Of a stretch of 57,054 nt of DNA, positions 47,938 to 57,054 are shown piece by piece (within the stretch, counting starts at the first letter, position 1; the number at the start of each line of letters is the position of its first letter). Location: NCBI RefSeq assembly GCF_900112825.1, contig NZ_FONE01000017.1, forward strand, positions 1-57,054. Reading direction: 5' to 3'. Under the pieces are notes generated by a model. That model saw nothing but the letters and a program-made list of their open reading frames with translations. It did not search any database and was not told the DNA's origin. This stretch comes from Nitrosomonas sp. Nm166. GTDB taxonomy: Bacteria > Pseudomonadota > Gammaproteobacteria > Burkholderiales > Nitrosomonadaceae. The position numbers and the translations under genes were made by a program.

Positions 47938-48399
47938 GATCATTACTCCTTATTTTATTTAAGATAAATAATGTCAAACATCTTTGGAAAGATCGTGCTA
48001 GCTAGCTGCCCGCGCAACTGTCATGAAAGAGTCAGCCTGTCTGATAGTTATCGCTAGCTCTAACAACACGCATGCTCTTTATAGCATATCTTGCAGGAAA
48101 ACAATAATGCTAAACTGGATGAGAATTTAAAAAGTGATGAATTTGAGTGGAAGTGGGCCATTGAGCGCTTGCCTATTGCAAGTAAGAATTTCTATTCTTT
48201 TCACCACATCTTTAGTGCTAATTCTTGCAAGTTGCAAATCCAAGCAAACATAAGACAATAAAAAAATAGAGTAAATCTTAACATCCAATTGCTTTTTCCA
48301 GAATTCACACTTAAAATCTTAACCGATACTTGCTTTCTAAAACGCTAACCAAACAATCTAATTATTGATAGCATGGTTGCTCAAAAAGAAAAGCAGTAC

Positions 48400-48527
48400 A
48401 TGATAGGGAAACTAGGGTTCCGATTTCTAAGAGAAATGCTGGTCCAAGAGTTTCCGGTCTCGTGATAGCGAGGCTCCACGGAGGGATAAAAGCCCGGGAG
48501 GTTAAGTAATGTATTTTTAGTACATTA
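48400..48527 (+). ncRNA. Guanidine-I (ykkC) riboswitch
   Basis: The conserved blocks of the ykkC class are in order: ACTAGGGTTCCG (48411-48422), CTGGTCCAAGAG (from 48439), a variable hairpin, and CCACGGAGGGATAAAAGCCC plus GGGAGG (48476-48501). This aptamer binds guanidinium and turns genes on. A hairpin (TAATGTA/TACATTA, 48507-48527) follows, but without a T run, so the switch may act on translation or by a structure I cannot fold here. The Shine-Dalgarno AGGAG is at 48553. The rest of 47944-48399 is AT-rich with nothing recognised. Confidence 0.93.
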
Positions 48528-48565
48528 TTCTCGGTAATTATCCGTTAAGTGCAGGAGACTTCGTT

Positions 48566-50005
48566 ATGTCAAAAGTAACAAAATCAATCACCCCCTCTGC
48601 AGATGTGAATGCAATAACAGGCGATGCGCTCGATCGCAGCATGAGCGTATGGCATAGCTTTACGTTGGGCTTTGCTGTTGTGTCACCGGTAGTCGGACTG
48701 TATGCCATCATTGGTGTGCAGACAGTAGTGACCGGTGGTGGCTGGTTTGCCGCTCTGGCGATTTGCCTGGCCATGCAGTTATTGGTAGCTACCGTCTACG
48801 CAGAATTATCTTCACAATTTCCGATTGCCGGCGGTGCCTATAAGTGGGCGCGGCAACTCGGAGGCGTCGTAGCCGGGCAATATGCGGGGGTTATTTATAT
48901 TTGCTCCACCATTGCTATGTTAACGACAACGGCTTATACAGGCGGTTTCTGGCTAGCTACTTTCCTGGGGTTGCCTGCTGAGGGGGGTGAAATGATGGTA
49001 CTCTGGGGCGTAGTATTTCTGCTCGTTTGTACACTGCTCAATATAGCGCCCGTCAGTATCTTCAAATTTGTGATCAAAATGGGAGTTTATGCTGAAATCG
49101 TCGGTTCAGCTGGTGTTGCCTTACTGTTATTTGTGTTTTTCCGCCAGCATTCAGTGCTGGAATTGTTCCAACATATGGGCACTGGAACCGCCCCTACTGA
49201 AACTGCTGCTTTTCTGGCAGCGCTCGCCATCGCTGGCTGGGCTTTTATTGGCTTTGACGCTTGCTCCACCACAGCAGAAGAAACTCACAATCCCAAGCGC
49301 ATGGTTCCACGCGCAGTCTTCCTCTCCTTGCTGATGGTTGGTACGGTAGTCTTGTTCAATTCAGCTTCTCTGATTCTGGCCTTTGATCCCGATACGCTGA
49401 GGAGTTCCAGCAGCACATCCGATCCCGTGACACCATTAATCGCCAGCAGCATCGGAGACTGGTTTGAAAAACCTTTTCTGGCCATTGTAATGACCGCTTT
49501 TCTTGCCTGCGGGGCATCGGTGGTCAAATATACCTCGCGCATCGTTTATTCCATGGCACGGGAAGGCAATATGCCCGCCATACTGAGTCAGGTCACGGCG
49601 AGCAAAATTCCGCGCAACGCCGTTCTGTTTACGGTATTGCTGGCCGGTTCCGGATTGATATTCGGATTAAATGATGATGCGGTAGCTACCATCATCGCCT
49701 TCGGCACCGGCGGTTTATATGCCATGTTTACGTTCACGACCGGGGTCGGGTTGTTCGCACGGTTATCTGGCCGCTGGAACCCTGATCTGGGCGAATTAAA
49801 ACTGGGGAAATGGGGCTTGATCATCAATAGCCTGGCATTCGCTTGGTCCTTATTTGAACTCATCAATATTGCTTGGCCGCGCCCTTATGCTGTTTCAGTC
49901 GATGCGCCCTGGTGGCAGTTGTGGGCAACACCGCTGGTACTCGGAAGTCTTCTAGGTATCACCACAGTGTATATCCTTTGCAAAAAATGGATAAGCGTTA
50001 AGTAA
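48566..50005 (+). CDS. APC-superfamily permease of the urea-carboxylase (guanidine) system
   Basis: 479 residues with about 12 membrane helices. The FTLGFAVVSPVVGLYAIIGV start, the FPIAGGAYKWARQLGG segment and GFDACSTTAEETHNPKRMVP are typical of amino acid-polyamine-organocation permeases, and the family recurs beside urea/guanidine carboxylase genes. As first gene behind a guanidine riboswitch it is the likely guanidinium importer. Transport of guanidine itself is inferred from context. Confidence 0.88.
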   Translation: MSKVTKSITPSADVNAITGDALDRSMSVWHSFTLGFAVVSPVVGLYAIIGVQTVVTGGGWFAALAICLAMQLLVATVYAELSSQFPIAGGAYKWARQLGGVVAGQYAGVIYICSTIAMLTTTAYTGGFWLATFLGLPAEGGEMMVLWGVVFLLVCTLLNIAPVSIFKFVIKMGVYAEIVGSAGVALLLFVFFRQHSVLELFQHMGTGTAPTETAAFLAALAIAGWAFIGFDACSTTAEETHNPKRMVPRAVFLSLLMVGTVVLFNSASLILAFDPDTLRSSSSTSDPVTPLIASSIGDWFEKPFLAIVMTAFLACGASVVKYTSRIVYSMAREGNMPAILSQVTASKIPRNAVLFTVLLAGSGLIFGLNDDAVATIIAFGTGGLYAMFTFTTGVGLFARLSGRWNPDLGELKLGKWGLIINSLAFAWSLFELINIAWPRPYAVSVDAPWWQLWATPLVLGSLLGITTVYILCKKWISVK

Positions 50006-50027
50006 CTTGTTTTCAAAAGGATCTATC

Positions 50028-50759
50028 ATGAATCAACAAAATGCATTGCTTTGGCAACAATCTATTCCGGGCGGATGTCATTGGTCTGGCATCCTGCATT
50101 GTGGCGTCACACTCCGTTTGACCGATGTACAGGGCGGTGCGAATGCGGCTGTTCTGTTCTTTAACCAGGAAGAAAAGCTCGAACGCTACAACATGGCGGA
50201 TACATTGAAAGCACAGCACACCTTCCGCTTGACTAAAGGGCATGCATGCTATTCGGATATGGGGCGGATTTTCTGCTGTATTACGGCAGATACTGCAGGC
50301 TGGAATGATACGGTATGCGGATTAAGCGACGCCAAATCAATCCAACAGAAATATGGTGTTGCGCGCTATCAGGAGCATCGTAATCAAATGTTTCGCAGCG
50401 GCCTGGATGGCATGCTGATCGAACTGGGCAAATGGGGGTTGGGAATGCGCGACATTGTATCCAACATCAATTTTTTCAGCAAAGTCACTGCGGATGCTGA
50501 CGGCGAATTGTCATTTCATGTCGGCAACAGCCAGGCAGGTGATCATGTGGATCTGAGTTTTGAGATGGATACCTTGGTCATCCTCTCTGCCGCCCCGCAT
50601 CCGCTGGACACAAAGCCAGCTTACCAGCCCGGTGCTGTCGATCTAGCAGCATTTGTGACATCTGCCGCAACAGCCTCGGCATGTCAGCAAATCGCCGAGA
50701 ATGTCAGAGGATTGCACAATACTCACCGGCTATATCAACCCTGTGGAGGTGCGCTATGA
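50028..50759 (+). CDS. DUF1989 protein, first subunit of carboxyguanidine deiminase (UAAP1-like, CgdA/B family)
   Basis: About 243 residues from ATG 50028, preceded by AAAGGA; the frame reaches TTG 50007. Family marks are GGCHWSGILHCGVTLRLTD, LERYNMADTLKAQHTF and YSDMGRIFCCITADTAGWND. These proteins were named urea carboxylase-associated proteins and later shown to form a two-subunit carboxyguanidine deiminase, making allophanate and ammonia. This subunit lacks the C-terminal cysteines seen in its partner (SAAPHPLD where the partner has SNCPQLNNPC), suggesting a supporting role. Overlaps the next gene by four bases (ATGA). Confidence 0.85.
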   Translation: MNQQNALLWQQSIPGGCHWSGILHCGVTLRLTDVQGGANAAVLFFNQEEKLERYNMADTLKAQHTFRLTKGHACYSDMGRIFCCITADTAGWNDTVCGLSDAKSIQQKYGVARYQEHRNQMFRSGLDGMLIELGKWGLGMRDIVSNINFFSKVTADADGELSFHVGNSQAGDHVDLSFEMDTLVILSAAPHPLDTKPAYQPGAVDLAAFVTSAATASACQQIAENVRGLHNTHRLYQPCGGAL

Positions 50760-51421
50760 ACACGCATGCATTTGCAGAAAGCAGACTCAATCCTGATCTC
50801 GCCGTGGTTGATGAAATTTGTGCGGCCGGTGAACCCTGGGTCGGAATCGTCAAGCAAGGACAAATTTTCCGTATCGTTGATCTGGAAGGCAACCAAGCCG
50901 TCGATACATTGTTTTTCAATGCCAATCACGCATTAGAACGTTATAGTGTCACCGATACCATTCGTACCCAGAACAAGCTGTATCTGACCAATGACAGCAA
51001 ACTCTACTCGAATTTTGGCAATGTCATGCTCACGATTGTGGCGGATACATGTGGGCGTCATGACACGCTGGGTGGTGCCTGTGCCGCAGAAAGCAACACG
51101 GTGCGCTACGCCTTGGAAAAATATCCGATGCACAGTTGCCGGGATAATTTCCTGCATGCATTGGCGCATGAGACAGCTTGCGAGCAACTCGGCATGAGCA
51201 AGCGCGATTTGCCGAGCAATATCAATTTCTTTATGAACGTGCCAGTCACAGAAGCAGGTGGGCTGGAATTTGCCGATGGCGTCTCTGCACCCGGCAAATA
51301 CGTCGAAATGCGTGCTGAAATGGATGTGTTGGTATTGATTTCGAATTGTCCACAACTCAACAATCCGTGCAATGCCTATAATCCAACACCGATCCGCTTG
51401 CTGATCTGGGATTCTCAGTAA
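50756..51421 (+). CDS. DUF1989 protein, second subunit of carboxyguanidine deiminase (UAAP2-like, CgdA/B family)
   Basis: 222 residues from ATG 50756, with GGAGG at 50745-50749; the longer frame from 50681 is not used. Conserved parts: IVDLEGNQAVDTLFFNA, LERYSVTDTIRTQNKLYL, VADTCGRHDTLGGAC, SCRDNF and SNCPQLNNPCNAYNPTPI. The clustered Cys/His/Asp residues are probably the metal/active site of the heterodimer. It follows the first subunit with translational coupling, which suits a fixed 1:1 complex. Confidence 0.87.
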   Translation: MNTHAFAESRLNPDLAVVDEICAAGEPWVGIVKQGQIFRIVDLEGNQAVDTLFFNANHALERYSVTDTIRTQNKLYLTNDSKLYSNFGNVMLTIVADTCGRHDTLGGACAAESNTVRYALEKYPMHSCRDNFLHALAHETACEQLGMSKRDLPSNINFFMNVPVTEAGGLEFADGVSAPGKYVEMRAEMDVLVLISNCPQLNNPCNAYNPTPIRLLIWDSQ

Positions 51422-51480
51422 TGACTGTACCTTGGGCCACTGAATTCGGCTGATCATTCATTTAGAAAGAGGATAACGCC

Positions 51481-54400
51481 ATGTTCGAGAAAATCCTGAT
51501 TGCCAACCGCGGTGCCATTGCCTGCCGTATCATCCGCACGCTGCGCCGCATGCAGGTAAAAAGCGTAGCAGTTTATACCGAAGCCGATGCTTTATCGCGG
51601 CATGTTACAGAAGCCGATGAAGCTTATTGTATTGGCAGTGGACTCGCTGCGGAGAGTTATTTGCGCACTGACAAAATCCTGGAAGTTGCCCAGCAAACCG
51701 GTGCCCAGGCGATTCATCCCGGCTATGGCTTTCTCAGCGAAAAGGCCGATTTTGCCGAGCAATGCGCTGCACATGGCATCTGTTTTATCGGTCCTACGCC
51801 ACAGCAAATGCGCGCCTTTGGCCTGAAGCACACAGCACGCGCCCTGGCACTGGAAAATGAGGTGCCACTGCTGCCGGGAAGCGGCTTGCTGGAAAACCTG
51901 AACGATGCGTGCCATCAGGCCAAGCATATCGGTTATCCCGTGATGCTGAAAAGCACCGCCGGCGGCGGCGGCATCGGCATGCGCCTGTGCTGGAATCAGG
52001 AGGAATTGACCGGTGCCTACGAATCGGTCAAAACACTGGCACAAAATAACTTCAGGGATGCCGGTTTATTTCTGGAAAAATATGTCGACCAGGCGCGCCA
52101 TATCGAAGTGCAGATTTTCGGCGACGGCAAAGGCCAGGTCGTCGCACTGGGCGAGCGTGACTGTTCCATGCAACGGCGCAACCAGAAAGTCATCGAGGAA
52201 ACGCCCGCCCCCAACCTGGCACCGCATCTGCGCCAGGCATTGCTGGATACCGCGGTGCGCCTGGGTAAAGCCGTCAACTATCAATCCGCCGGTACGGTTG
52301 AATATATTTTTGATGCCGCCAATGGCCAATTTTATTTTCTCGAGGTCAATACCCGCCTGCAGGTCGAACATGGTGTGACTGAGGAAGCCACCGGCATTGA
52401 TCTGGTCGAATGGATGGTGCGGCAGGCGGCTGGAGATCTGCCTTCTATCGACTCTTTCACCATCCAGCCCAGCGGAGCCTCCATTCAGGTACGGGTATAC
52501 GCCGAAAATCCGGCAAAAGATTTTCAACCTTCCAGCGGCACACTCACGGCAGCGGAATTTTCCACTGCCGCGCGTGTTGAAACCTGGGTTGAGCGCGGCA
52601 TTGAAGTTTCGGCATTTTATGACCCGATGCTGGCCAAGATCATCGTGCATGCACCAGAGCGCGAAGCAGCCATCATCAGGCTGCTAGCTGCATTGGATCA
52701 AACATCGCTGCATGGGATTGAAACCAATCTTGCCTATCTCAAGCAGATTCTGCACAGCACGGTGTTCCGTAACGGCCAATCGCACACGCAGTTCCTCAAT
52801 GGATTCCATTATCAACCGCATAGTATCGACTTTCTAAATGCCGGTGTGCAGACCATGATACAGGATTATCCCGGGCGGATCGGCTACTGGAATGTGGGTG
52901 TTCCGCCTTCCGGCCCTATGGATAACCTCGCCTTTCGTCTTGCCAATCGGCTGGTCAATAATCCTGAAGATAGCGCCGGCCTGGAAATCACGCTCGCAGG
53001 CCCGACGTTGCGTTTTAATTGCGACAGCATTATCGCCATCTGTGGCGCGCCTATCGATGTGTCATTGGACAGTGAACCGTTGCCGCAATGGCAGTCTCAT
53101 GCCGTCAAAGCCGGTTCGTTATTGCAATTCGGCAAAGTCAAGCAAGCCGGCAGCCGGGTTTATCTGGCTGTACATGGTGGATTCCAGGTGCCGGATTACC
53201 TGGGCAGTAAATCTACTTTCACGCTTGGGCAGTTCGGCGGACATGCGGGACGCGTGCTGCGTGTCGGTGATGTGTTGCATATCCCGTCGCTTCCGTCTCC
53301 GCAGCCTGCTTTTTCACAGCATTTACCGCAGGCATTGATTCCGCGTTATATGAATCATTGGGAGATCGCGGTATTGTATGGACCGCATGGTGCACCCGAT
53401 TTTTTTACCGAAGCTGATATCGAACAATTTTTTGCCGCTGACTGGAAAGTACACCATAACTCCAGCCGCACTGGCGTACGTCTGATCGGTCCGAAGCCGC
53501 AATGGGCACGCAGCGATGGCGGCGAAGCCGGCCTGCATCCCTCCAATATTCACGATAACGCTTATGCCATCGGTGCGGTTGATTTTACCGGAGATATGCC
53601 CATCATCTTGGGTCCTGATGGCCCCAGCCTGGGCGGTTTCGTGTGTCCAGTCACCATTGTTCAGGCAGAATTGTGGAAGACTGGACAACTCAAACCCGGT
53701 GATAGCATTCATTTCTATCCCATATCGATAGAACAAGCGCTTCTACTAGAAAAACAACAGAATTTACTGATTCAGCAGCTTCATGCCGAGGCAAGCTCAC
53801 CAGCCTATTCTCCATCCGCAAAACCAGGCAATCCTGTTTTGCATTGCACTCCCGAGAGCGAAGACCAGGTGCAGGTGACTTACCGCCAATCCGGCGATAA
53901 ATATCTATTAATCGAGTATGGGCCACCTGTACTCGATCTGAATCTGCGCTTTCGTGCTCATGCATTAATGACTTGGCTGCAGCAGCGCATCGATGACGGC
54001 AAACTTTCCGGCATCCTGGATCTGACACCTGGCATCCGCTCTCTGCAGATTCATTTTGATTCCCGTCGGCTGGCACGCGAGGCATTACTGGAACTTCTGA
54101 TCGCAGGTGAAAGCCAATTGCCTGCCGTTGATGACATGGAGGTACCGTCTCGCATCATCCATCTGCCTTTATCCTGGGATGATGCCGCCACGCGGCTGGC
54201 TATCGAGAAATATATGCAATCGGTGCGTAGCGACGCTCCCTGGTGTCCGAGCAATATCGAATTTATCCGCCGCATTAACGGACTGGAAAGCGTTGAGGAC
54301 GTTCAGCATATCGTATTTGCCGCCAGTTATCTGGTCATGGGATTGGGCGATGTCTACCTGGGCGCACCAGTGGCGACCCCGCTCGATCCGCGTCATCGCC

Positions 54401-55107
54401 TAGTGACTACCAAATACAATCCGGCACGTACCTGGACGCCTGAAAACGCCGTCGGCATCGGCGGCGCCTATTTGTGCGTGTACGGCATGGAAGGCCCGGG
54501 CGGCTATCAGTTCGTCGGCCGTACTGTGCAAATGTGGAATCGCTACCGTCAGACAGCTGATTTCAAGGACGGTCAACCGTGGTTGTTGCGTTTCTTCGAT
54601 CAAATCCGTTTCTATCCGGTCAGTGAAAGCGAACTGCTCAAACTGCGCAAGGATTTCATCAGCGGACACTTCAAACTGCGCATCGAAGAAACTCTATTAA
54701 ACCTGAGACAGTACAACGCTTTCCTGCAACAGCAGGCTGACAGCATTAGCGCATTCAAGGCCAAGCAACAGGCTGCATTTGAAGCCGAGCGACAACGCTG
54801 GGAAGCCAGCAACTTATCCCATTACGCCAGTGAAGATGTGCTGGAGGAAGCGGATACGCAAAGCGAGCTGGACTTACCGGAAGGGGCGCAAGCCATCAGT
54901 TCCCAAGTAACCGGCACGGTCTGGAAGGTACTGGTCAAAGAAGGTGAGTCTGTGGAAGCAGGCAAGCCGGTGATCATGATTGAATCGATGAAAATGGAGT
55001 TTCCAGTGGATGCTCCAGTTACCGGCACGGTGCGGCAATTGTTCTGTAAACAAGGCGGGTACGTATCCGCCGGGCAGGTGCTGCTGATCATTCAGGAGCA
55101 GCAGTGA
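51481..55107 (+). CDS. Guanidine carboxylase (urea carboxylase family, biotin-dependent)
   Basis: 1208 residues. Biotin carboxylase domain about 1-450 ([44 protein letters not shown]); carboxyltransferase of KipA/KipI type, about 456-780 ([32 protein letters not shown]) and about 797-1100 ([15 protein letters not shown]); and a C-terminal biotinyl domain with the ESMKMEF lysine at 1171. ATP and bicarbonate carboxylate the substrate. Riboswitch and deiminase context point to guanidine, not urea; Asp701 in VDFTGD is a candidate specificity position. Start AGAGGA-ATG at 51481. Confidence 0.93.
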   Translation: MFEKILIANRGAIACRIIRTLRRMQVKSVAVYTEADALSRHVTEADEAYCIGSGLAAESYLRTDKILEVAQQTGAQAIHPGYGFLSEKADFAEQCAAHGICFIGPTPQQMRAFGLKHTARALALENEVPLLPGSGLLENLNDACHQAKHIGYPVMLKSTAGGGGIGMRLCWNQEELTGAYESVKTLAQNNFRDAGLFLEKYVDQARHIEVQIFGDGKGQVVALGERDCSMQRRNQKVIEETPAPNLAPHLRQALLDTAVRLGKAVNYQSAGTVEYIFDAANGQFYFLEVNTRLQVEHGVTEEATGIDLVEWMVRQAAGDLPSIDSFTIQPSGASIQVRVYAENPAKDFQPSSGTLTAAEFSTAARVETWVERGIEVSAFYDPMLAKIIVHAPEREAAIIRLLAALDQTSLHGIETNLAYLKQILHSTVFRNGQSHTQFLNGFHYQPHSIDFLNAGVQTMIQDYPGRIGYWNVGVPPSGPMDNLAFRLANRLVNNPEDSAGLEITLAGPTLRFNCDSIIAICGAPIDVSLDSEPLPQWQSHAVKAGSLLQFGKVKQAGSRVYLAVHGGFQVPDYLGSKSTFTLGQFGGHAGRVLRVGDVLHIPSLPSPQPAFSQHLPQALIPRYMNHWEIAVLYGPHGAPDFFTEADIEQFFAADWKVHHNSSRTGVRLIGPKPQWARSDGGEAGLHPSNIHDNAYAIGAVDFTGDMPIILGPDGPSLGGFVCPVTIVQAELWKTGQLKPGDSIHFYPISIEQALLLEKQQNLLIQQLHAEASSPAYSPSAKPGNPVLHCTPESEDQVQVTYRQSGDKYLLIEYGPPVLDLNLRFRAHALMTWLQQRIDDGKLSGILDLTPGIRSLQIHFDSRRLAREALLELLIAGESQLPAVDDMEVPSRIIHLPLSWDDAATRLAIEKYMQSVRSDAPWCPSNIEFIRRINGLESVEDVQHIVFAASYLVMGLGDVYLGAPVATPLDPRHRLVTTKYNPARTWTPENAVGIGGAYLCVYGMEGPGGYQFVGRTVQMWNRYRQTADFKDGQPWLLRFFDQIRFYPVSESELLKLRKDFISGHFKLRIEETLLNLRQYNAFLQQQADSISAFKAKQQAAFEAERQRWEASNLSHYASEDVLEEADTQSELDLPEGAQAISSQVTGTVWKVLVKEGESVEAGKPVIMIESMKMEFPVDAPVTGTVRQLFCKQGGYVSAGQVLLIIQEQQ

Positions 55108-56924
55108 TGATGCAAAAGTTTCTCCCATTGGGTGACATACCCTCTTTGCTGCAACGTTATGCGAGCGGTGCGCTATCACCGGTTCAGGTGGTCGAAGCCA
55201 TTCATGCCGAGATACAGAATGATCCGGATCATATCTGGATTGCCACACTTTCATTGGAATCATTGAGAAGCTATGCTCATAAAGTGGAAGCACAAGGCAT
55301 GGCAGCGCTGCCGCTATATGGTGTACCTTTCGCCGTCAAAGATAATATCGATCTGGCGGGCATACCGACCACGGCCGCCTGCCCGGCTTTTGCCTACACG
55401 CCCTCGCGCAGCGCAACGGTCGTGCAAAGACTGATCGATGCCGGTGCCATTCCGATCGGCAAAACCAATCTCGATCAGTTCGCCACCGGACTGAACGGCA
55501 CACGATCACCGTATGGTGCGTGCCGCAATGCATTCAATCCCGAGTATATCTCCGGCGGTTCCAGTTCGGGTTCGGCTGTCGCGGTGGCCAAAGGACAGGT
55601 ATGTTTCAGCCTCGGCACCGATACCGCAGGTTCCGGCAGAGTGCCCGCCGCTTTTAACAATCTGATCGGCTACAAGCCCACCAAAGGCTGGCTTTCAGCG
55701 CATGGTATGGTGCCAGCCTGCCGTTCCCTCGATACGGTATCCATCTTCTCCTTTACAGCTGCCGATGCGGCGCATATCATGACAATTTCCACTGCCTATG
55801 ACGCAGCCGATATCTATTCCCGGGAAAGACAAGGACATGGTTTCAATTTTGGCGTGGCATCGCATTTCCGCTTTGGCATCCCGCGCCAACAACAACTGAA
55901 ATTTTTCGGTAATCGCGACAGCGAGCGCTTGTTCAACGAGGCAGCAGCCCGCATGCAAGCACTGGGCGGAGAAGCGATCGAGATCGATTTTGAGCCCTTT
56001 CTCGAAGCCGCCCGACGTCTTTATGAAGGCCCTTGGGTAGCTGAGCGTTATGCAGCCATTCAATCTTTTTTTGAGCTGCATAGCGATCAGATCGTCGCAC
56101 CAGTACGTGAAGTTATTGCGACCGCTAAACGGTACTCCGCTGCGGATACCTTCAATGGAATCTATCAACTGCGCAGCATCAAGCAACAGGCAGATCAGAC
56201 CTGGGCGAACATTGATTGTCTGCTGACGCCAACCGCCGGAACGATTTATTCCATTCAAGCGATGCAGCAGGATCCGATCCGCCTCAATACCAATCTGGGC
56301 TACTATACCAATTTCATGAATCTGCTCGACTATACCGCAATCGCCGTTCCTGCCGGTTTTCAGAATGACGGGCTGCCTTTTGGCATCACATTAGTAGCAC
56401 CGGCTCACCAGGATGAACCGCTGCTGCATCTGGCTCAGCGGCTGCAGCAAGCCTACTTGCTTCCGCTGGGTGCAACGGGCATTGCGCTGCCCCAGAATAC
56501 GCCCTTCCCTGCAACCCGGTCAGGCCAAGTACGCATCGCCGTCTGCGGGGCGCATTTATCCGGTTTGCCATTAAACGATCAGTTAACCAGCCGTCAGGGT
56601 CGGTTAGTGACTAGCACAACCACTTCACCTGATTACAGGCTCTACGCGCTGCCAGGCAAACCGCCGCAACGTCCCGGGTTAATTCGGGTCAATAAAAATG
56701 AGCAAGGCGTTGCCATCGAAGTGGAAGTTTGGGAGCTATCAGTACGCGAATTGGGCAGTTTTGTGGCCAATATTCCATCACCGTTAGGAATCGGCACCAT
56801 TACGCTGGCCAACAGTGAAACAGTCCAAGGTTTTCTCTGCGAATACTATGCTATCGACAATGCAAAAGATATCAGCCATTTTGGCGGGTGGCGCAATTAC
56901 CTGCGGCAACTGGACAATCTATAG
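55107..56924 (+). CDS. atzF: Allophanate hydrolase
   Basis: About 605 residues, the full AtzF length. Amidase-signature catalytic triad: Lys78 in VPFAVKDNIDLAG, Ser152 in SGGSSSGSAVAVA and Ser176 in TDTAGSGRVPAAF. The C-terminal part (about 460-605) is the extra domain of AtzF-type enzymes. Converts allophanate to two ammonia and two CO2. A GTG at 55104 is in frame; ATG 55107 or 55110 after AGGAG is preferred, overlapping the carboxylase stop by one base. Last enzyme of the guanidine pathway. Confidence 0.95.
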   Translation: MMQKFLPLGDIPSLLQRYASGALSPVQVVEAIHAEIQNDPDHIWIATLSLESLRSYAHKVEAQGMAALPLYGVPFAVKDNIDLAGIPTTAACPAFAYTPSRSATVVQRLIDAGAIPIGKTNLDQFATGLNGTRSPYGACRNAFNPEYISGGSSSGSAVAVAKGQVCFSLGTDTAGSGRVPAAFNNLIGYKPTKGWLSAHGMVPACRSLDTVSIFSFTAADAAHIMTISTAYDAADIYSRERQGHGFNFGVASHFRFGIPRQQQLKFFGNRDSERLFNEAAARMQALGGEAIEIDFEPFLEAARRLYEGPWVAERYAAIQSFFELHSDQIVAPVREVIATAKRYSAADTFNGIYQLRSIKQQADQTWANIDCLLTPTAGTIYSIQAMQQDPIRLNTNLGYYTNFMNLLDYTAIAVPAGFQNDGLPFGITLVAPAHQDEPLLHLAQRLQQAYLLPLGATGIALPQNTPFPATRSGQVRIAVCGAHLSGLPLNDQLTSRQGRLVTSTTTSPDYRLYALPGKPPQRPGLIRVNKNEQGVAIEVEVWELSVRELGSFVANIPSPLGIGTITLANSETVQGFLCEYYAIDNAKDISHFGGWRNYLRQLDNL

Positions 56925-57054
56925 CCAATACTGATCACTTATCTCCGCCATACTGTCAAGCTGGCAGTGCTCAAGGGATCGGTGCATGTGAATGGATCTG
57001 AAACCCTTGGTACAGCGGAAGTCGGTCTGTTTGCACGCAGCGGTGACCATATTC
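56925..57054 (+). pseudogene. Pirin-like C-terminal fragment, cut by window edge
   Basis: In the same phase as atzF, directly after its stop, the sequence reads KLAVLKGSVHVNGSETLG then VGLFARSGDHI up to the window end. That resembles the beta-strand part of a pirin C-terminal cupin. There is no proper N-terminal half and no start with Shine-Dalgarno, so it looks like the remains of a truncated gene; the 3' part lies outside the window. Confidence 0.4.

Noticed and set aside
52066..52650. 194-codon minus-strand frame inside the carboxylase gene
   Set aside because: Lies over the conserved biotin carboxylase domain; no promoter or Shine-Dalgarno.
48566..56924. Plain urea-degradation operon (urea carboxylase plus allophanate hydrolase)
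   Set aside because: The guanidine-I riboswitch and the two DUF1989 deiminase subunits fit guanidine; urea would not need the deiminase.
1..57054. CRISPR arrays, tRNA or rRNA genes, integrase or att sites
   Set aside because: None seen on reading both strands; no regularly spaced repeats and no cloverleaf recognised.

Overview
The window reads as chromosome of a beta-proteobacterial ammonia oxidiser of the Nitrosomonas type. The best marker is a small His-rich periplasmic protein of the SmbP family, described from Nitrosomonas europaea (47587-47937). The gene neighbourhoods argC / small membrane protein / bactofilin / erpA / anmK / M23 peptidase / tyrS and rplM-rpsI agree with a beta-proteobacterium. 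No tRNA, rRNA, CRISPR array or intact transposase was seen.

Layout. 1-13.2 kb is mostly housekeeping: a TetR-type regulator with a membrane hydrolase, a HepT/MntA toxin-antitoxin pair hooked onto the 3' end of glnS, ribosomal proteins L13 and S9, argC, bactofilin, ErpA, AnmK, an M23 peptidase and TyrRS. 13.2-21.4 kb holds an RhlE-type helicase behind a long leader, an exported Pcm coupled to a membrane spermidine-synthase-like protein, a tandem universal stress protein, a ceramidase-like membrane protein and radA. 21.4-28.1 kb is a surface-sugar region: rfbC, rfbA, an MsbA-like ABC protein with a badly degraded ATPase domain, a WbpM/CapD-type dehydratase and a WecA-type initiating transferase. 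It is peppered with short non-coding inverted-repeat elements (two copies of one family, one of another). 28.1-46.1 kb has a serine/alanine-glyoxylate aminotransferase, then a secreted RTX protein followed on the same strand by very large multidomain glycosyltransferases (879, 409, 1695 and 964 residues), a TPR protein and a pyruvyl transferase. This looks like a cluster making a surface glycan or a glycosylated secreted protein.

46.0-48 kb holds a Tat-exported PLP enzyme and smbP. From 48.4 kb to the end lies the most informative block: a guanidine-I (ykkC) riboswitch followed by a permease, two DUF1989 proteins, a biotin carboxylase annotated by family as urea carboxylase, and allophanate hydrolase. 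Taken together these make a guanidine, not urea, degradation operon: guanidine is carboxylated to carboxyguanidine, deiminated to allophanate, and hydrolysed to ammonia and CO2. In an ammonia oxidiser the ammonia could serve both as nitrogen source and as energy substrate. That physiological step is inference.

Limits: all family calls come from reading motifs and overall similarity from memory. No search, alignment or folding program was run.
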